Source: Haberlea rhodopensis
Lineage: Eukaryota; Streptophyta; Magnoliopsida; Lamiales; Gesneriaceae
Reading direction: 5' to 3'
DNA length: 64,000 nucleotides
NCBI GenBank assembly: GCA_907163345.1
Contig: CAJQUN010000007.1
Span: forward strand, 6,958,582 to 7,022,581
The position numbers and the translations under genes are program-made. The notes beneath the pieces were generated by a model. That model did not search any database, was not told the origin of the DNA, and saw only the letters and a program-made list of their open reading frames with translations. This document shows, piece by piece, positions 33,720-43,675 of this stretch. The stretch's first letter is position 1. The number at the start of each line of letters is the position of its first letter.

Positions 33720-34582
33720 TTATCAGTTCACAATTCACACTTCTTCAATCCCAACCACAACAAGAATATACCAAAATTACCAACCAACACTTTATTTCCC
33801 CAGAAAAAATAGCTACTCAGCTCCCAAATTCACCAAAAACTCCAATCCTTGTATACCCAAACAGAAATATTCACTAATTCATGGATATATAGAAGGGTTG
33901 AAACCGAATACCATGGAAATCTAGGTGATATTGTAGAATTTGCTTGAGTTCCCGCTTTTTGATGAAATCTCCCAATTCAGCTTTGGATCTTCAAATCTGT
34001 TGCAAAAAATGTAATTAGAGCTTTGAAGCATCAATTGCAAGATTTGTGAGTTTGTGGGAAAGATTATAGAGAGAATTTGGGGGTTAGGGCAAAGAGGACG
34101 ATTTTTTCCTATGAAAATTCTGGGAGGGTTATTTTTCTTTTGGATTTCTGCTGATATCTATCCTTTAAAAACAAAAATTTCTGTTACTCGATCGATCGAG
34201 AGTTTCCGCTCGATCGATCGAGCGAGACAGAGAAATTTTCTTCTTTTTATAACCTTCCTCGATCGATCGAGGGTGATCTCTCGATCGATCAGCGACTCCA
34301 GAAATTTTTTTTTATTTTTGTAACCCTTGGTCAATCGATCGAGCTTTATTCTCGATCGATCGAACATTCCAGACCAATTATCAAAAAAAATTTCAATGTT
34401 CGATGCCCCCCACCAATTGGACTCATTCCATTTTCTGCATTTGAAAATTAACGCACGGAGTTAGGCTCGAAAAATAAGAAGAAAGAAATAAAAAGTAATT
34501 TAGACTAAAAATGAAAAACAAACAAGAGAAAGAGATAGAAAGTTCTTAATTTATAGTTCCAAGCTGAACTGCCACCTCCTTC
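33720..34582 (-). other. Athila spacer with CGATCGATCG cluster, pol missing
   Basis: This is non-coding DNA where pol would be expected. It contains CGATCGATCG-type palindromes at 34187-34366 with C/T flanks, including an 18-bp palindrome at about 34209-34226, and poly-T runs. The small frames here come from the palindromes. Confidence 0.7.
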
Positions 34583-35046
34583 TCAGTGGTCCAATTTTGC
34601 TTGCTCCTTCGGGTTTTTCACTGTATCAGTAGGTAGTGTTCCTTGAGCTCGTCCATGAATTATAGATGCAAGTTGTCCCACTTGAACCTCCAAGTTTTTT
34701 ATAGATGCATCCTGATTTTGCATCCTAGTTTCTGTCGATGATATTAACTTGGTCAAGAGCTCCTCCATACTCGGCTTAGGTACATTTCTCGGTTGTTGTT
34801 GTGGGTTCAACACGTTTTTTGGTTGGACCATTGCAAATTTGGATGATTCCTCCATCCCGGGTTGTAAGTATTGGAGTATGGGTTATTGGGCTGCTTGTTT
34901 CCTACATAGTTAGCAGATTCATTAGACTGAGTAAATGGATTACCTGCCTGGCACTCGATGCTTGGATGATTGCTTCCACATAAGTCACAAGTGATAACTT
35001 GAGCTTGCATCGCTGTCATGCTCATGCTATCTATCTTTTTGTTCAA
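34583..35046 (-). pseudogene. Athila gag, C-terminal fragment
   Basis: The fragment contains ITCDLCGSNHPSIECQAGNPF, an Athila-type zinc knuckle (CX2CX4HX4C), followed by NNPYSNTYNPGWRNHPNLQW, a segment I recognise as typical of Athila gag. A short frame problem near 34830 joins it to MEESSKFAMVQPKN and a coiled-coil-like end (EVQVGQLASII). It stops at 34583-34585. The capsid part upstream is missing: within ~40 bp of 35046 the sequence becomes LTR-like. Confidence 0.75.
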
Positions 35047-35084
35047 TCCTTCAAAAGCATTAAGAACAATAACACATGCTCATA

Positions 35085-35773
35085 GAAGATGTATGAATTC
35101 AATCAATCAATAATATTAAAAGAAAAACAATGTTTAAGATATTTCTCAATCATCCAAAACACATTAAATCCAATAATAATTCAAAACAATAATAGAAAAG
35201 TAAAAGCAAACTCCCAAGTTGACTTCTTCGTTGATTCTTCATCCTTCCTTCGCTTCTTTCTCGATCGTGCTCCTCGATTCTCTTGTTGGCTTGTTCCAAT
35301 TCCTAGGATGAAGATGTGATGGTGGATGAAGGTGATATGGAGTATGGAGGAGTGGAGGCTATTCCTAGGTTCAAAGTCTTTTTTTGGTGTAATTTTCGTG
35401 TTTAATATATAGAGGGATACGAATCATGGACTTCCTTGTTGGAAACAAACTCTATAAGGAATTTATTTTTCAGCAAACTCTTCCGGTCGATTGATCGAGA
35501 AGACTGATCGATCGATCGCCAATTTTCTGTGACCACATATCGATCGAGATGCTTTTTTTTCCTTTTGTTCTTTTCTTCCTTTCCTGGCTTTGCCGCGTTC
35601 GCTCGGTTCGGTCATTTTTCATCATTTTTGGCTCATTTCCTCAACTTTTATGCATTTCAACATTGATTCCTGAAATATAGAAATATATACCAAAAACCGT
35701 AAAATAATCCAAGAATCAACACGAAAACCATTAGAAAATCACATCTAAATAAGTGTAAAAACGACACTTATCA
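35085..35773 (-). repeat. Athila 5' LTR, truncated
   Basis: On the minus strand it starts TGATAAGTGTCG and runs for ~690 bp. It shares with the 3' LTR the parts 'tttttggtat', 'tttcaggaatc' and a Ser-codon-rich 'cttcttc' zone, but it is strongly diverged and ends where the gag fragment begins. R/U5, primer site and leader are lost. The start coordinate is approximate. Confidence 0.6.
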
Positions 35774-36798
35774 TCGAACTATTATTGGCTTCTAATATTG
35801 GTTTATGTGATTGTGTAGAACCATCCCAGGTAGCACCAAAACAAAGGAAATAATGTCCTACCAAATTCTACATTTTGGAAAGGTACGTAGAAGACGTACG
35901 GGCACCCAACGGTAACATGTATTTTATATACTTATTGGAATGTGCATTGTGGATGCAAATACATGTTGAATTATGCATTGTGATTGATATATGTATGTTG
36001 GATACTTGGTGCATATCCCATGAGTCATGGTTATATTCGAGTGATGATTTTAAATGCTTTGCCGCTGTCATTTGAAGCGATGATAGAATACTTGCCGCTG
36101 TCATATCATAGCGAGGAAAGAATATTTGCCGATAAAATGTTGAAGCGAGGGTGACTGTCACATGTCACATTTAAATTGAGTTATTCGATGCCGCTGATAT
36201 GTCGAAGCGAGGGGTATTAGTGTCGCGGTCATGACAAGCGAGGTGCATTAAAATACACTGTTATAACAGACTAGGGATTGGTTATTGGTGTTAATGAAAT
36301 GGTTATATGTCATGACATTTGTAGAACCATAATATAATCATTTGATTATGTCTATGAGATATGATATAGGGACAACCAAAAGGGAGCGTTTTAAATGCAA
36401 TGGAATACATGAAGTGCTTTGTATTTACGGTTTATGAATTTATGCCTTATAATCATATTGTGTTGAATATGGATTATTATATGCTCATGATCTGGGGGTT
36501 GTCCTTGTAGGTGCATTTTGACTTGGAGGGATAATTACCGGTTGATGTAATTAGCTTCGTGAGTAGTGCTTTTGGTATAGGATGGCAGGATTCTTTTGTA
36601 TAGTCTTTACTCTAGAAGTAGTGTAAAACTATAGGATTAACATTCATTTAGTTGGGAATGTAATTAATCCTTTTGGAAATTTTATTTTGGACTGTAATCC
36701 TAATAACTCAAGGTATCAACACAAACTTTATACTCTGATTTATGCATGCTTAGCTCTTATTGCACTTAAATCTACACTTAAGGTATCCTTACAGATCT

Positions 36799-36920
36799 GG
36801 TACACATCGATCTGGTCTGTTTTGACTTCTCGTTGACTCTGATCTGGTACACATCGATCTGGTCTGTTTTGACTTCTCGTTGACTCTGATCTGGTACACA
36901 TCGATCTGGTCTGTTTTGTC
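36799..36920 (-). repeat. 47-bp tandem repeat in the SIRE LTR
   Basis: Direct repeats starting gatctggtacacatcgat occur 2.5 times here and about twice at 19863-19962. They were one array before the solo LTR inserted at a gatct junction. They lie in SIRE U3, so they could carry enhancer sites, which is inference. Confidence 0.85.
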
Positions 36921-36943
36921 ATCTTTAAAATCCGGAACTAACA

Positions 36944-37296
36944 AAATCCCCCTTTTTGATGATGACAAAACCTAGATCCTTTTTTTATTCTCCTTATTCT
37001 TGTTGGAGTTAAGTTCAAAATAAATGAACTAACTATCTTCTTTAGTATTTTAAGGAGTTAAGATCGATTGAGTCTCTTAGTTCAAAATAAATGAACAGAC
37101 TGAGAAAATGAGACTTTTATAAACACTTTGATGAATACATTAACTGATATGCATTACAAGTAATTTATTTAATTGTCGGCTAAGCTCTCATTTATTTCCT
37201 CTGCTGAGCTGACTTCTTTCCCCATTTTTGGCATCAGCAAAATCTTGAAGAAATTCGACTATCTGCGTAAGCTGAGCACACATAGCATCTAGACGA
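36944..37296 (-). other. SIRE 3' non-coding region and polypurine tract
   Basis: The polypurine tract (minus strand: tcaaaaagggggatt) lies at 36944-36962. The remainder is AT-rich spacer between the extra ORF and the LTR. Confidence 0.7.
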
Positions 37297-39524
37297 TTAT
37301 CTTGGGTGAGAAGGGATTTTGCAACTGCTCTTGATTTCTGAAGCCAGCTCAATCTGTTCTTTTCGCAGACTGGCCTTGTAGGTTGCTTGTTGGGAGAGTA
37401 GACTGTTCAGACCAAGCTGGATCGTATTGATGCTCGACATCATTTTGTCCTTGAGTGAGTCAAAATTCAGAGATGTAGTCCGCTGACTTTGATGAACTTC
37501 TCTCACTCATTGGGAGAGAAAGAGAAAGTTATCAGATAAGTCTCGTAGGGACTTGGCGATTGATGGAGCATCATCAAGATAGTCTGGGATTTCCTCAGTA
37601 GGTTGCACAACCAGTTTTCCCTTTTGCAGTAGAGTCTGAGGGTTGTGCGAGGTCGAGCTGTTGTGCAAAATCTTGTAAAGAGACTGAGGTAGCTGGCACA
37701 ACAGACTTGCTTTGTTCGGATCGGATCAGCTCGCTCAGACCCATAGAAAATAGATTCAAAAATTCAAGGTCTGCAGCAGCCTGCTCTGCGTGGGCTGGTG
37801 AGCTTGCTTTAGAAAGAGGAGGAGAGATTGATTGGGCAGGCTCCTCTCGGTGTAAGTCCTGAATAATTTCAGATACTGCATGTCCCACATCAACTATGTC
37901 TTCTATGACAGCATTCTTTGGGGCGGCTGAAGTGCTGATCTGAACATTGGAGCTTGAGGGTGTAAAGGGAGGAAGGATGGTTGGAGGCGCCAATAATACT
38001 TCCCTGTCCTCAGCCTCTGCAACATTAATCATTGGCTGCTCCGCTGACTCTTTAATAGGTCCAGCAAACCTTTCACTCATCTGCTCTGCCGCAGACCGTG
38101 CTGTGGTTGGCTGAGTCGGACTGGTAGGAGGAGTAGAAATATTTAGCCTGTGTCGATGCATCGGACGGCCATGTGCAGAGTGAGTACGCCCATTTATAAC
38201 TGAGCTATAACTGCACTATCGTCCTTGATAGTTGGACTTGTTATATCAAAGTTGTCTTTCTTTGCTTGGACGAGGGCATTTGCCAGCCTCAGCCTGTGTT
38301 TAGCGCAGAATAGATCATTCTGAATAAAAGCTAGGCGGATATCATCTGTTTCAGTGCCCTGGAGAACTTTTTGTTCCATCTGGTGTAGGCGCTTGAGTTT
38401 TCCGAAGAACAGATGAAGGTGATGCAACGTTCTGTACATTAGCCATTCATCAAATATAAAGGCGAGAGCTTGAACCTTTTCTTCAATGTCCTCCATAGCC
38501 AGATCAATTGCTATTTGTACGGCTGATTTGGGCTTGGAGGAGGCAGAGTCATTCATTACAGCTTTGCCCTTTCCAACAACAGCCGAAGGCTTGATCCCAG
38601 ATTGAGTGTAGTCGCACAGTTCTTTAATAACAACGCCTTTGAATGTTGGGATTTTTTATGTTACTCGGGGCACAACTGTGACCAATTTGTCGGTGCTTGA
38701 GTCAGTGGCTTGGCGAGTTGGGTCCGAGGCTTCTTAGGTAAAGGCTTGGTGACATGTGATGTAATTGAGGCAGACTGGGTTTCATATGAATCAGTCTGGA
38801 CTGTCAATTTGTGCTTGACCCTTGTCTTCTTTCCAGTAGCCTGATCTTTACCAACTTCTATCTTGACAGCCAAAAGATCAGAAAGAGTGGGGGGAGCACT
38901 CTTTGACTTGAGTAGAGCTAATCCCTTGGGATTAAGGATTTTGAAGGGATTGAGAGCTGACGGTTTCCCCAACTTGATGTTCATAGATTCCGAAAGCTTG
39001 CTGAGTGGAACAGCGAAACAGACAGTCTGCTTTGCTGAAATGACCGTCTCCAATAGAACTCCAAACAGAATAGCTGACCAATTCACCTTCTGTCCGGAAT
39101 GGATAGCAGCCATTGCTCCGAACTTTTCAGAAGTGACTGCATCAAAGCTTCCAGCCTTGCTTAGCAGTGGTTTGCCAACAATGTCACACAGTACCTGGAA
39201 ATGGAACATCATCTCTTTCTTTTTGAATGATGGCTGCAGATTCAGTCCAAAGATGGATACTCGGCCCTGAAAGTCATCAAGAGTGGCCCTAGATATATGA
39301 GCAAAGTCGGACATTCCGGAGGTAGGAAGCCCAAAGGTCTCTGTAAGCGTCGCCTGAGAAATTTCAATAGATTTGCCTTTGACGGAGGAGGGATGTACGT
39401 CTTCCAGAAATTTCCTTAATCCTGAAGTTTCCAAGGATTTGAACATGGTCACCATATCTGGGTCTTCGGTCCTGTAAATCGCATCAAACTGAACAGACAG
39501 AGAGTTGTGAGTGATAGTTGCCAT
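37297..39524 (-). pseudogene. SIRE env-position ORF (broken into four frames)
   Basis: The ATG at 39522-39524 opens 287 codons (MATITHNSLSVQFDAIYR, later AGSFDAVTSEKFGAMAAIH and KVNWSAILFGVL). Further pieces follow in other frames at 38194-38556 (helix-rich), 37595-38161 (Ser/Thr/Pro-rich) and 37297-37506 (helical, coiled-coil-like). These fit one ancestral protein of about 700 residues with at least three frameshifts. I recall proteins with the same N-terminal pattern annotated with arbitrary names in Gesneriaceae genomes. No signal peptide or transmembrane segment is evident. Its place between RNase H and the 3' LTR is that of SIRE env-like genes. Function is unknown. Confidence 0.65.
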
Positions 39525-39935
39525 TTGAGTGATTGTAAGGTAAGTAAGAAAGACGGAAAGATTTTGAAGAGAGATAATCAGACTGCAGTAATTGTAAAAA
39601 GTGAAAAGATTAAATGAAATGTACAGCCTGATAAATAGGAGATGACAGACACGTGTCTATATCTCGATGACTGAAATTTTTGAAATTAAATATTAACGGT
39701 CAAGATGCATGTAAAGTAAGGCGGTTTAAAGTTAGATCAGTCCGGGCTGTTTAAATATTACTTGAGAACAATTATAAGTGCTTTGAAACAGATCATGGGA
39801 TAACATCAGATCGATAGATCTGTCTGGTAATCAGTACCAGTCTGTATTTTTCTGACCATTGTGTTAGCAATCTGTGCTTACACTAAATTGTTAAGAACAA
39901 AATTAACAAGCGTAAAACAAATTAAGATAAATCTA

Positions 39936-41003
39936 TTAAGCAAGAATTTGACGAAAATAATTGAACTCAGCCTCTGCTAGTGGTTTGGTGAAGATGTCTG
40001 CAGCTTGCTGGTCTATCCGAATCTCCTTTTTGATAACATGATCTCGAATAAAATGATGTCTGACATCGATATGCTTCGTTCGAGAGTGCAAGACTGGATT
40101 ATACGTGATAGCAATTGCACTTGTGTTATCGCACAAGATTGGTGACTCAACAGCTTGAATGCCATAGTCTCTGAGCTGGTGTTGAACCCAGAGCATTTGA
40201 GCACAACAGCTTCCGGCGGTAAGATATTCTGCCTCAGCTGTGGATGCGGCAATCGACGTTTGAGATCAATCTTTCTCCTAAGAATTGACATGTTCCACTT
40301 GTGCTTTTGCGATTGATCTTGCATCCTGCATAGTCAGCATCTGAATATCCAATTAAGTTAAAATTCGGATCTTTGGAATATCAGAGACCAACATTCTGAG
40401 ATCCTTTCAAGTATTTAAGAATATGCTTAGCAGCAATGAAGTGGGATTGCTTAGGATCAGATTGAAATCTAGCACACATGCAGAAATAAAACATAATATC
40501 AGGTTGGCTCGCTGTAAGATATAACAGCGATCCGATCAGACCTTGATACATTGTTACCTCAACTACCGTTCCCCTTCGTCTTTATCTAGCTTGATTGATG
40601 GACTCATTGGAGTTGAAGCAGTTGAGCAAGTCTCCATTCCAAATCTTTTGAGTAGCTCCTTGGTGTACTTGGTTTGATTGATGAATATTCCATTGCTAAG
40701 ATGTTTGACTTGTAGACCCAGGAAGAATGACAATTCTCCCATCATACTCATCTCAAACTGTCCCTGCATTAAGTTAGAGAATTTCTTGCAAAGCTTGGGG
40801 TTACTTGACCCAAAAATAATATCATCAACATATATTTTAACTAACAAAGTATGTTCACCCTTAACAAATTTGAATAAGGTTTTATCTACTGAGACGATCT
40901 GGAAATCATGATCCAGAAGAAATTGAGACATAGTGTCATACCAGGCTCTGGGGGCTTGTTTAAGTCCATAGACTGCTTTATCGCCAAAAACTTTTGTCTC
41001 ATC
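39936..41003 (-). pseudogene. SIRE pol remnant: end of RT and RNase H
   Basis: Reading leftward: KAVYGLKQAPRAWYDT, the RT core with catalytic YVDDIIFGSSNPKLC, then FEMSMMGELSFFLGLQ, and finally RNase H with LCDNTSAIAI, HSRTKHIDVRHHFIRDHV and the C-terminal ADIFTKPL. These motifs are typical of SIRE/Maximus copia. Frames break near 40563 and 40200-40320. Everything upstream of KAVYGL is lost at ~41003. Confidence 0.88.
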
Positions 41004-41397
41004 GCGATTGATCTATGTCTTATGCGATAGATTGCTTTGCCCACGATCGATCGGTGCTCGGTTAAGACACGCGATCGATCGCTACATCCTTAACAAAACA
41101 TTTTGTCCAAGGGCGGTTGGTCGCCTATCATTACACGATCGATCGCCCGAAGTTTAAACCGCCTTATTATTTTCTGAGCATCGGCGATTGGTGGCCCTCT
41201 GGCTAGCGATCGATCGCGATGCTCTGTTATTTTCAGAACATGACAATTTCATGTTTATCCTCGAGTTTCTCATATTTTTGCCATCATTTTCAACTCCAAA
41301 ACATCATACAATTAATATGACATCATCCCTTTCAATAGTAGATACATGTATTCTTCCTTAAACCTAAGTTTACATGCATCAATTCAACTCACAGTAC
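41004..41397 (-). other. unclassified LTR-like fragment with CGATCGATCG motifs
   Basis: This region has no gene. Four CGATCGATCG-type palindromes lie between 41040 and 41221, followed by AT-rich sequence. It resembles the middle of a gypsy LTR but matches neither the Tekay nor the LARD LTRs here by eye. It may be what remains of the LARD-3 left side or another element. Confidence 0.35.
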
Positions 41398-42036
41398 ATT
41401 TTAAAGTAGTTTATAAAGGCTTACAATGGACTATTATAGCAACTTGGGTTAACCATTTTCGTAGAGCGATGACGGATACGAAGTAGTTGCTATAGGAGCA
41501 CATTGTGCAGTCGTGCTTGCGCGGGCCTGGTCCCGGGGCATGACAGAATGGTATCAGGGCCGGTCACCGGCAGAAAACACCGGAAGATAAGTGCTATGTG
41601 GGGCAAAGTGCTACGTGCATGGGAGCCACCTCTTGAGCCTAAAGGGGCAAAGTGCTACACGACGGGGGCCACCTCTTGAACCTGCGGGGCAAAGTGCCAC
41701 GTGCGTGGGAGCCACCTCTTGAACCTGCGGGGCAAAGTGCTACATGACGGGAGCCACCTCTTGAACCTGTAGGAGCCACCTCTAGATTCCCGGTGCCGGT
41801 GGATCGATGAGTTAGGTCGCGACAAGGACGTCGCCTTCTAAAGGAGGGGTGATTGTAATACCCTTGTCCCACATTGGTTGTGGATGAAAATTTAAAGTGG
41901 TTTATAAAGGCTTACAATGGACTATTATAGCAACTTGGGTTAACCATTTTCGTAGAGCGAGGACGGTTACAAAGTAGTTGCTATAGGAGCCCATTGTGCA
42001 GTCGTGCTTGCGCGGGCCTGGTCCCGGGGCATGACA
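41398..42036 (+). mobile_element. TRIM (miniature terminal-repeat retrotransposon)
   Basis: This is a ~640-bp element with no coding capacity. The right LTR (41854-42036, 183 bp, TGTAATACCC...CATGACA) is complete. The left LTR (41398-41545) lacks its first ~36 bp. A primer-site match TGGTATCAGGGCC (41549-41561) follows the left LTR, and aaaggaggggtga precedes the right LTR as polypurine tract. The 'gtcccacattggttgtgga' start is typical of plant TRIMs. The truncation removed any clear target duplication. It lies in the leader of LARD-3. Confidence 0.85.
41583..41775 (+). repeat. ~43-bp tandem repeat inside the TRIM
   Basis: There are four units starting ggggcaaagtgc and ending gccacctcttgaacctg (42-44 bp), plus a partial fifth. 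They fill most of the interior between primer site and polypurine tract. The frames they create on the minus strand are not genes. Confidence 0.85.
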
Positions 42037-43675
42037 GTAACTCTAACACAATAGTAACGCACCATAATATCATCACTAACAAGATAGCGGCATACCTGTC
42101 TCCATCCCTCAATAGCAGTATGTAAGCAACATCCATCGCTCGAAGGCGGCATAATCATGTGTTGCGTACATAGCGGCATAATCCATCGCTATAAAATCAG
42201 CGGCATGATCCCTCGCCATGTAGTCAGCGGCATAAATCCTCGTCAGAAAATTAGCGGCATGAGACATCGCTATGTGTACCCAGCGGCATAAACCATCGCC
42301 AATAGATTAGCGGAATGAGACACCGCTATACATATACCCGGCGGCATGAACCATCGTCACATAATAGCGGAATGAACCATCGCTATAGATACCTTGCGGC
42401 ATGAACCATCACCACAGAATAGCGGAACAGGTCAACGCTATATAATCGGCGGCAAGAACCATCGCCATATAATCAGCGGAACGAATCAACGCTATAGATA
42501 CCCGGCGGCAAGAACCATCGCCAACAGAATAGCGGAATGAGACATCGCTATATATAACCGGCGGCATGGACCATCGCCAATAGAATAACGGAATGACCCA
42601 TCGCTAATAAATACCCGGCGGCATGAACCATCGCCATAGAACAGCGGAACAATCATGGACTCAAGAGGTACTCACATGCTTGTAGCATTTGTTCCTTTCG
42701 GACCCAAGATGTGGCTCACATTACATGCATCACTTTGTTCCAGATCGTGTCGCTACTTCGTGACAGCGGCATCATCGCTTTGATGTGACAGCGGCATGTA
42801 TCATCGCTTTGAAACGACTGCGGCATCATCGCTTTGACATGACGGTGGTATCATCGCTTTGACGTGACATCGGCATGTATCATCGCTTTGACATGACAGT
42901 GGCATAATCAGGAGGTGACCCCGTACAATGTATCATCGCCCGAGAGGCCCTCCTATGCACGTGCCACATGCCCCGTAGGCGCAAGAGGTGACCCCGTACA
43001 ATGCACGTGACACATGCCCCGTAGGCGCAAGAGGTAACCCCGTACATGTGCACATTGTCCCTTTGGACTCAAGAGGTGATATCCATTCCGCATAATCTCA
43101 CCGATATCTCCATACTCCTGCACCAAGGTTAATACAACAGTCCACAAATCCTACTACGTTATATCGGCGACTCTATAATATCTCTCGCTTTGATATGACA
43201 GTGGCATTTACCATCGCTTCAACATATGAGCGGTAAATATTATGATCCATCGCTGGTGATATACCCTGTAGCAGGATTCTAACTGCAATACATTTGTATG
43301 CTCAATATCAATCGAAATCTCATAATCATATGGGAATCATACCCGAATATTCCATTGTCTGTCATCCACCATTCCCGTCCTTAGATGGCGTATCATGTTT
43401 CTCATTTCCTAATTTTCTTACAACATCAAATTCTTTAGCACTTTGACATCAAGTGCCAACTGTGTCCATCAATCTCATCCCATCGTATTCCATATGATCC
43501 TACGACCACCATGGTTAGAAATACCACATTCCATATCATAAAAGCACATAAGAAAATAGCTGTGTCACACAACACTAACTACCATCATGCAAAAATATGT
43601 GCTTCCCATTTCTATCAACATATTCCTAGGCCCTCAACAGCCCCAAAGAGCAAACCACTCCTCTGATACCACTAA
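42037..43675 (-). mobile_element. LARD-3 interior (leader with hairpin arrays)
   Basis: This is non-coding interior of a minus-strand element whose 5' LTR is 43676-45760. The primer site (minus strand TGGTATCAGAGG) is at 43659-43671. The region next to it (43480-43655) is homologous to the LARD-2 leader, including an acceptor-like 'ggtcgtag/gatcatatgg' (AG = 43500-43501). Further in are arrays of gcggcat...catcgc units (42063-42650, 42750-42905, 43140-43255) and a tandem 'gtaggcgcaagaggtgaccccgtac' repeat (42906-43090). The left part of the element is missing or unrecognised beyond the TRIM. Confidence 0.75.
42063..42905 (-). repeat. CGCT/AGCG and GGCG/CGCC hairpin array, LARD-3
   Basis: This is a long array of 20-30-bp units, each with complementary four-base arms around ~11 bases, for example AGCGgaatgaaccatCGCT and GGCGgcatgaaccatCGCC. 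The units alternate as in LARD-1 but are more diverged. They are not coding. Confidence 0.85.

Larger units (their letters stand above)
20942..35773 (-). mobile_element. Athila-type gypsy derivative lacking pol, interrupted by Copia-2
   Basis: The terminal bases TGAT...ATCA and duplications tcgaa (20937-20941, 35774-35778) define one insertion. On the minus strand the order is a truncated 5' LTR (~35085-35773), a gag fragment (34583-35046), an env-like ORF (32391-33719), non-coding DNA, polypurine tract and 3' LTR (20942-22458). No protease, RT, RNase H or integrase lies between gag and the env-like ORF. Without Copia-2 it is about 6.1 kb. The two LTR ends are alignable but clearly diverged, so either it is old or the ends come from different relatives. 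Confidence 0.82.
19963..36793 (+). mobile_element. solo LTR of a Tekay-related gypsy family, interrupted by Athila
   Basis: The segments are 19963-20941 and 35779-36793, about 2.0 kb in total. The ends TGTGATATTC...CCTTACA match the Tekay-1 LTR pattern, and the two share parts such as 'ttttggttatttttgtggga' before and 'attattggcttctaat' after the Athila insert. The element is flanked by gatct at 19958-19962 and 36794-36798 with no internal region, the mark of LTR-LTR recombination. It contains a donor-like GTG/GTAAGG (GT at 20457), a CGATCGATCG cluster (20701-20895) and a CGCT/AGCG array (36058-36240). Confidence 0.88.
19041..36943 (-). repeat. SIRE 3' LTR (about 1.07 kb when the insert is ignored)
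   Basis: The segments are 19041-19962 and 36799-36943. The ends are TG...CA. On the minus strand the LTR starts TGTTAGTTCCGG directly after an A/G tract. A TATA box (minus strand, ctataaaagg) lies at 19628-19637. The upstream region (U3) contains about 4.5 copies of a 47-bp tandem repeat (gatctggtacacatcgat...), which is where the solo LTR inserted. Confidence 0.8.
19041..41003 (-). mobile_element. SIRE/Maximus-type copia element, truncated at its 5' side and interrupted
   Basis: This minus-strand element keeps its 3' LTR (19041-19962 joined to 36799-36943), polypurine tract, an env-position ORF region and the last part of pol (RT end and RNase H). The order RNase H, extra ORF, LTR is characteristic of SIRE/Maximus copia elements. 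Pol homology stops near 41003 and the 5' half and 5' LTR are missing. Foreign DNA from 19963 to 36798 is a later nest in its LTR. Confidence 0.8.

Noticed and set aside
41398..42036. Cassandra-type TRIM (LTR with 5S rRNA)
   Set aside because: The 183-bp LTR contains no 5S internal promoter boxes that I can recognise, so I call it only a TRIM.
42063..42905. CRISPR-like regular repeats
   Set aside because: Units are imperfect, spacers are as repetitive as the repeats, there are no cas genes, and the context is plant retrotransposons.
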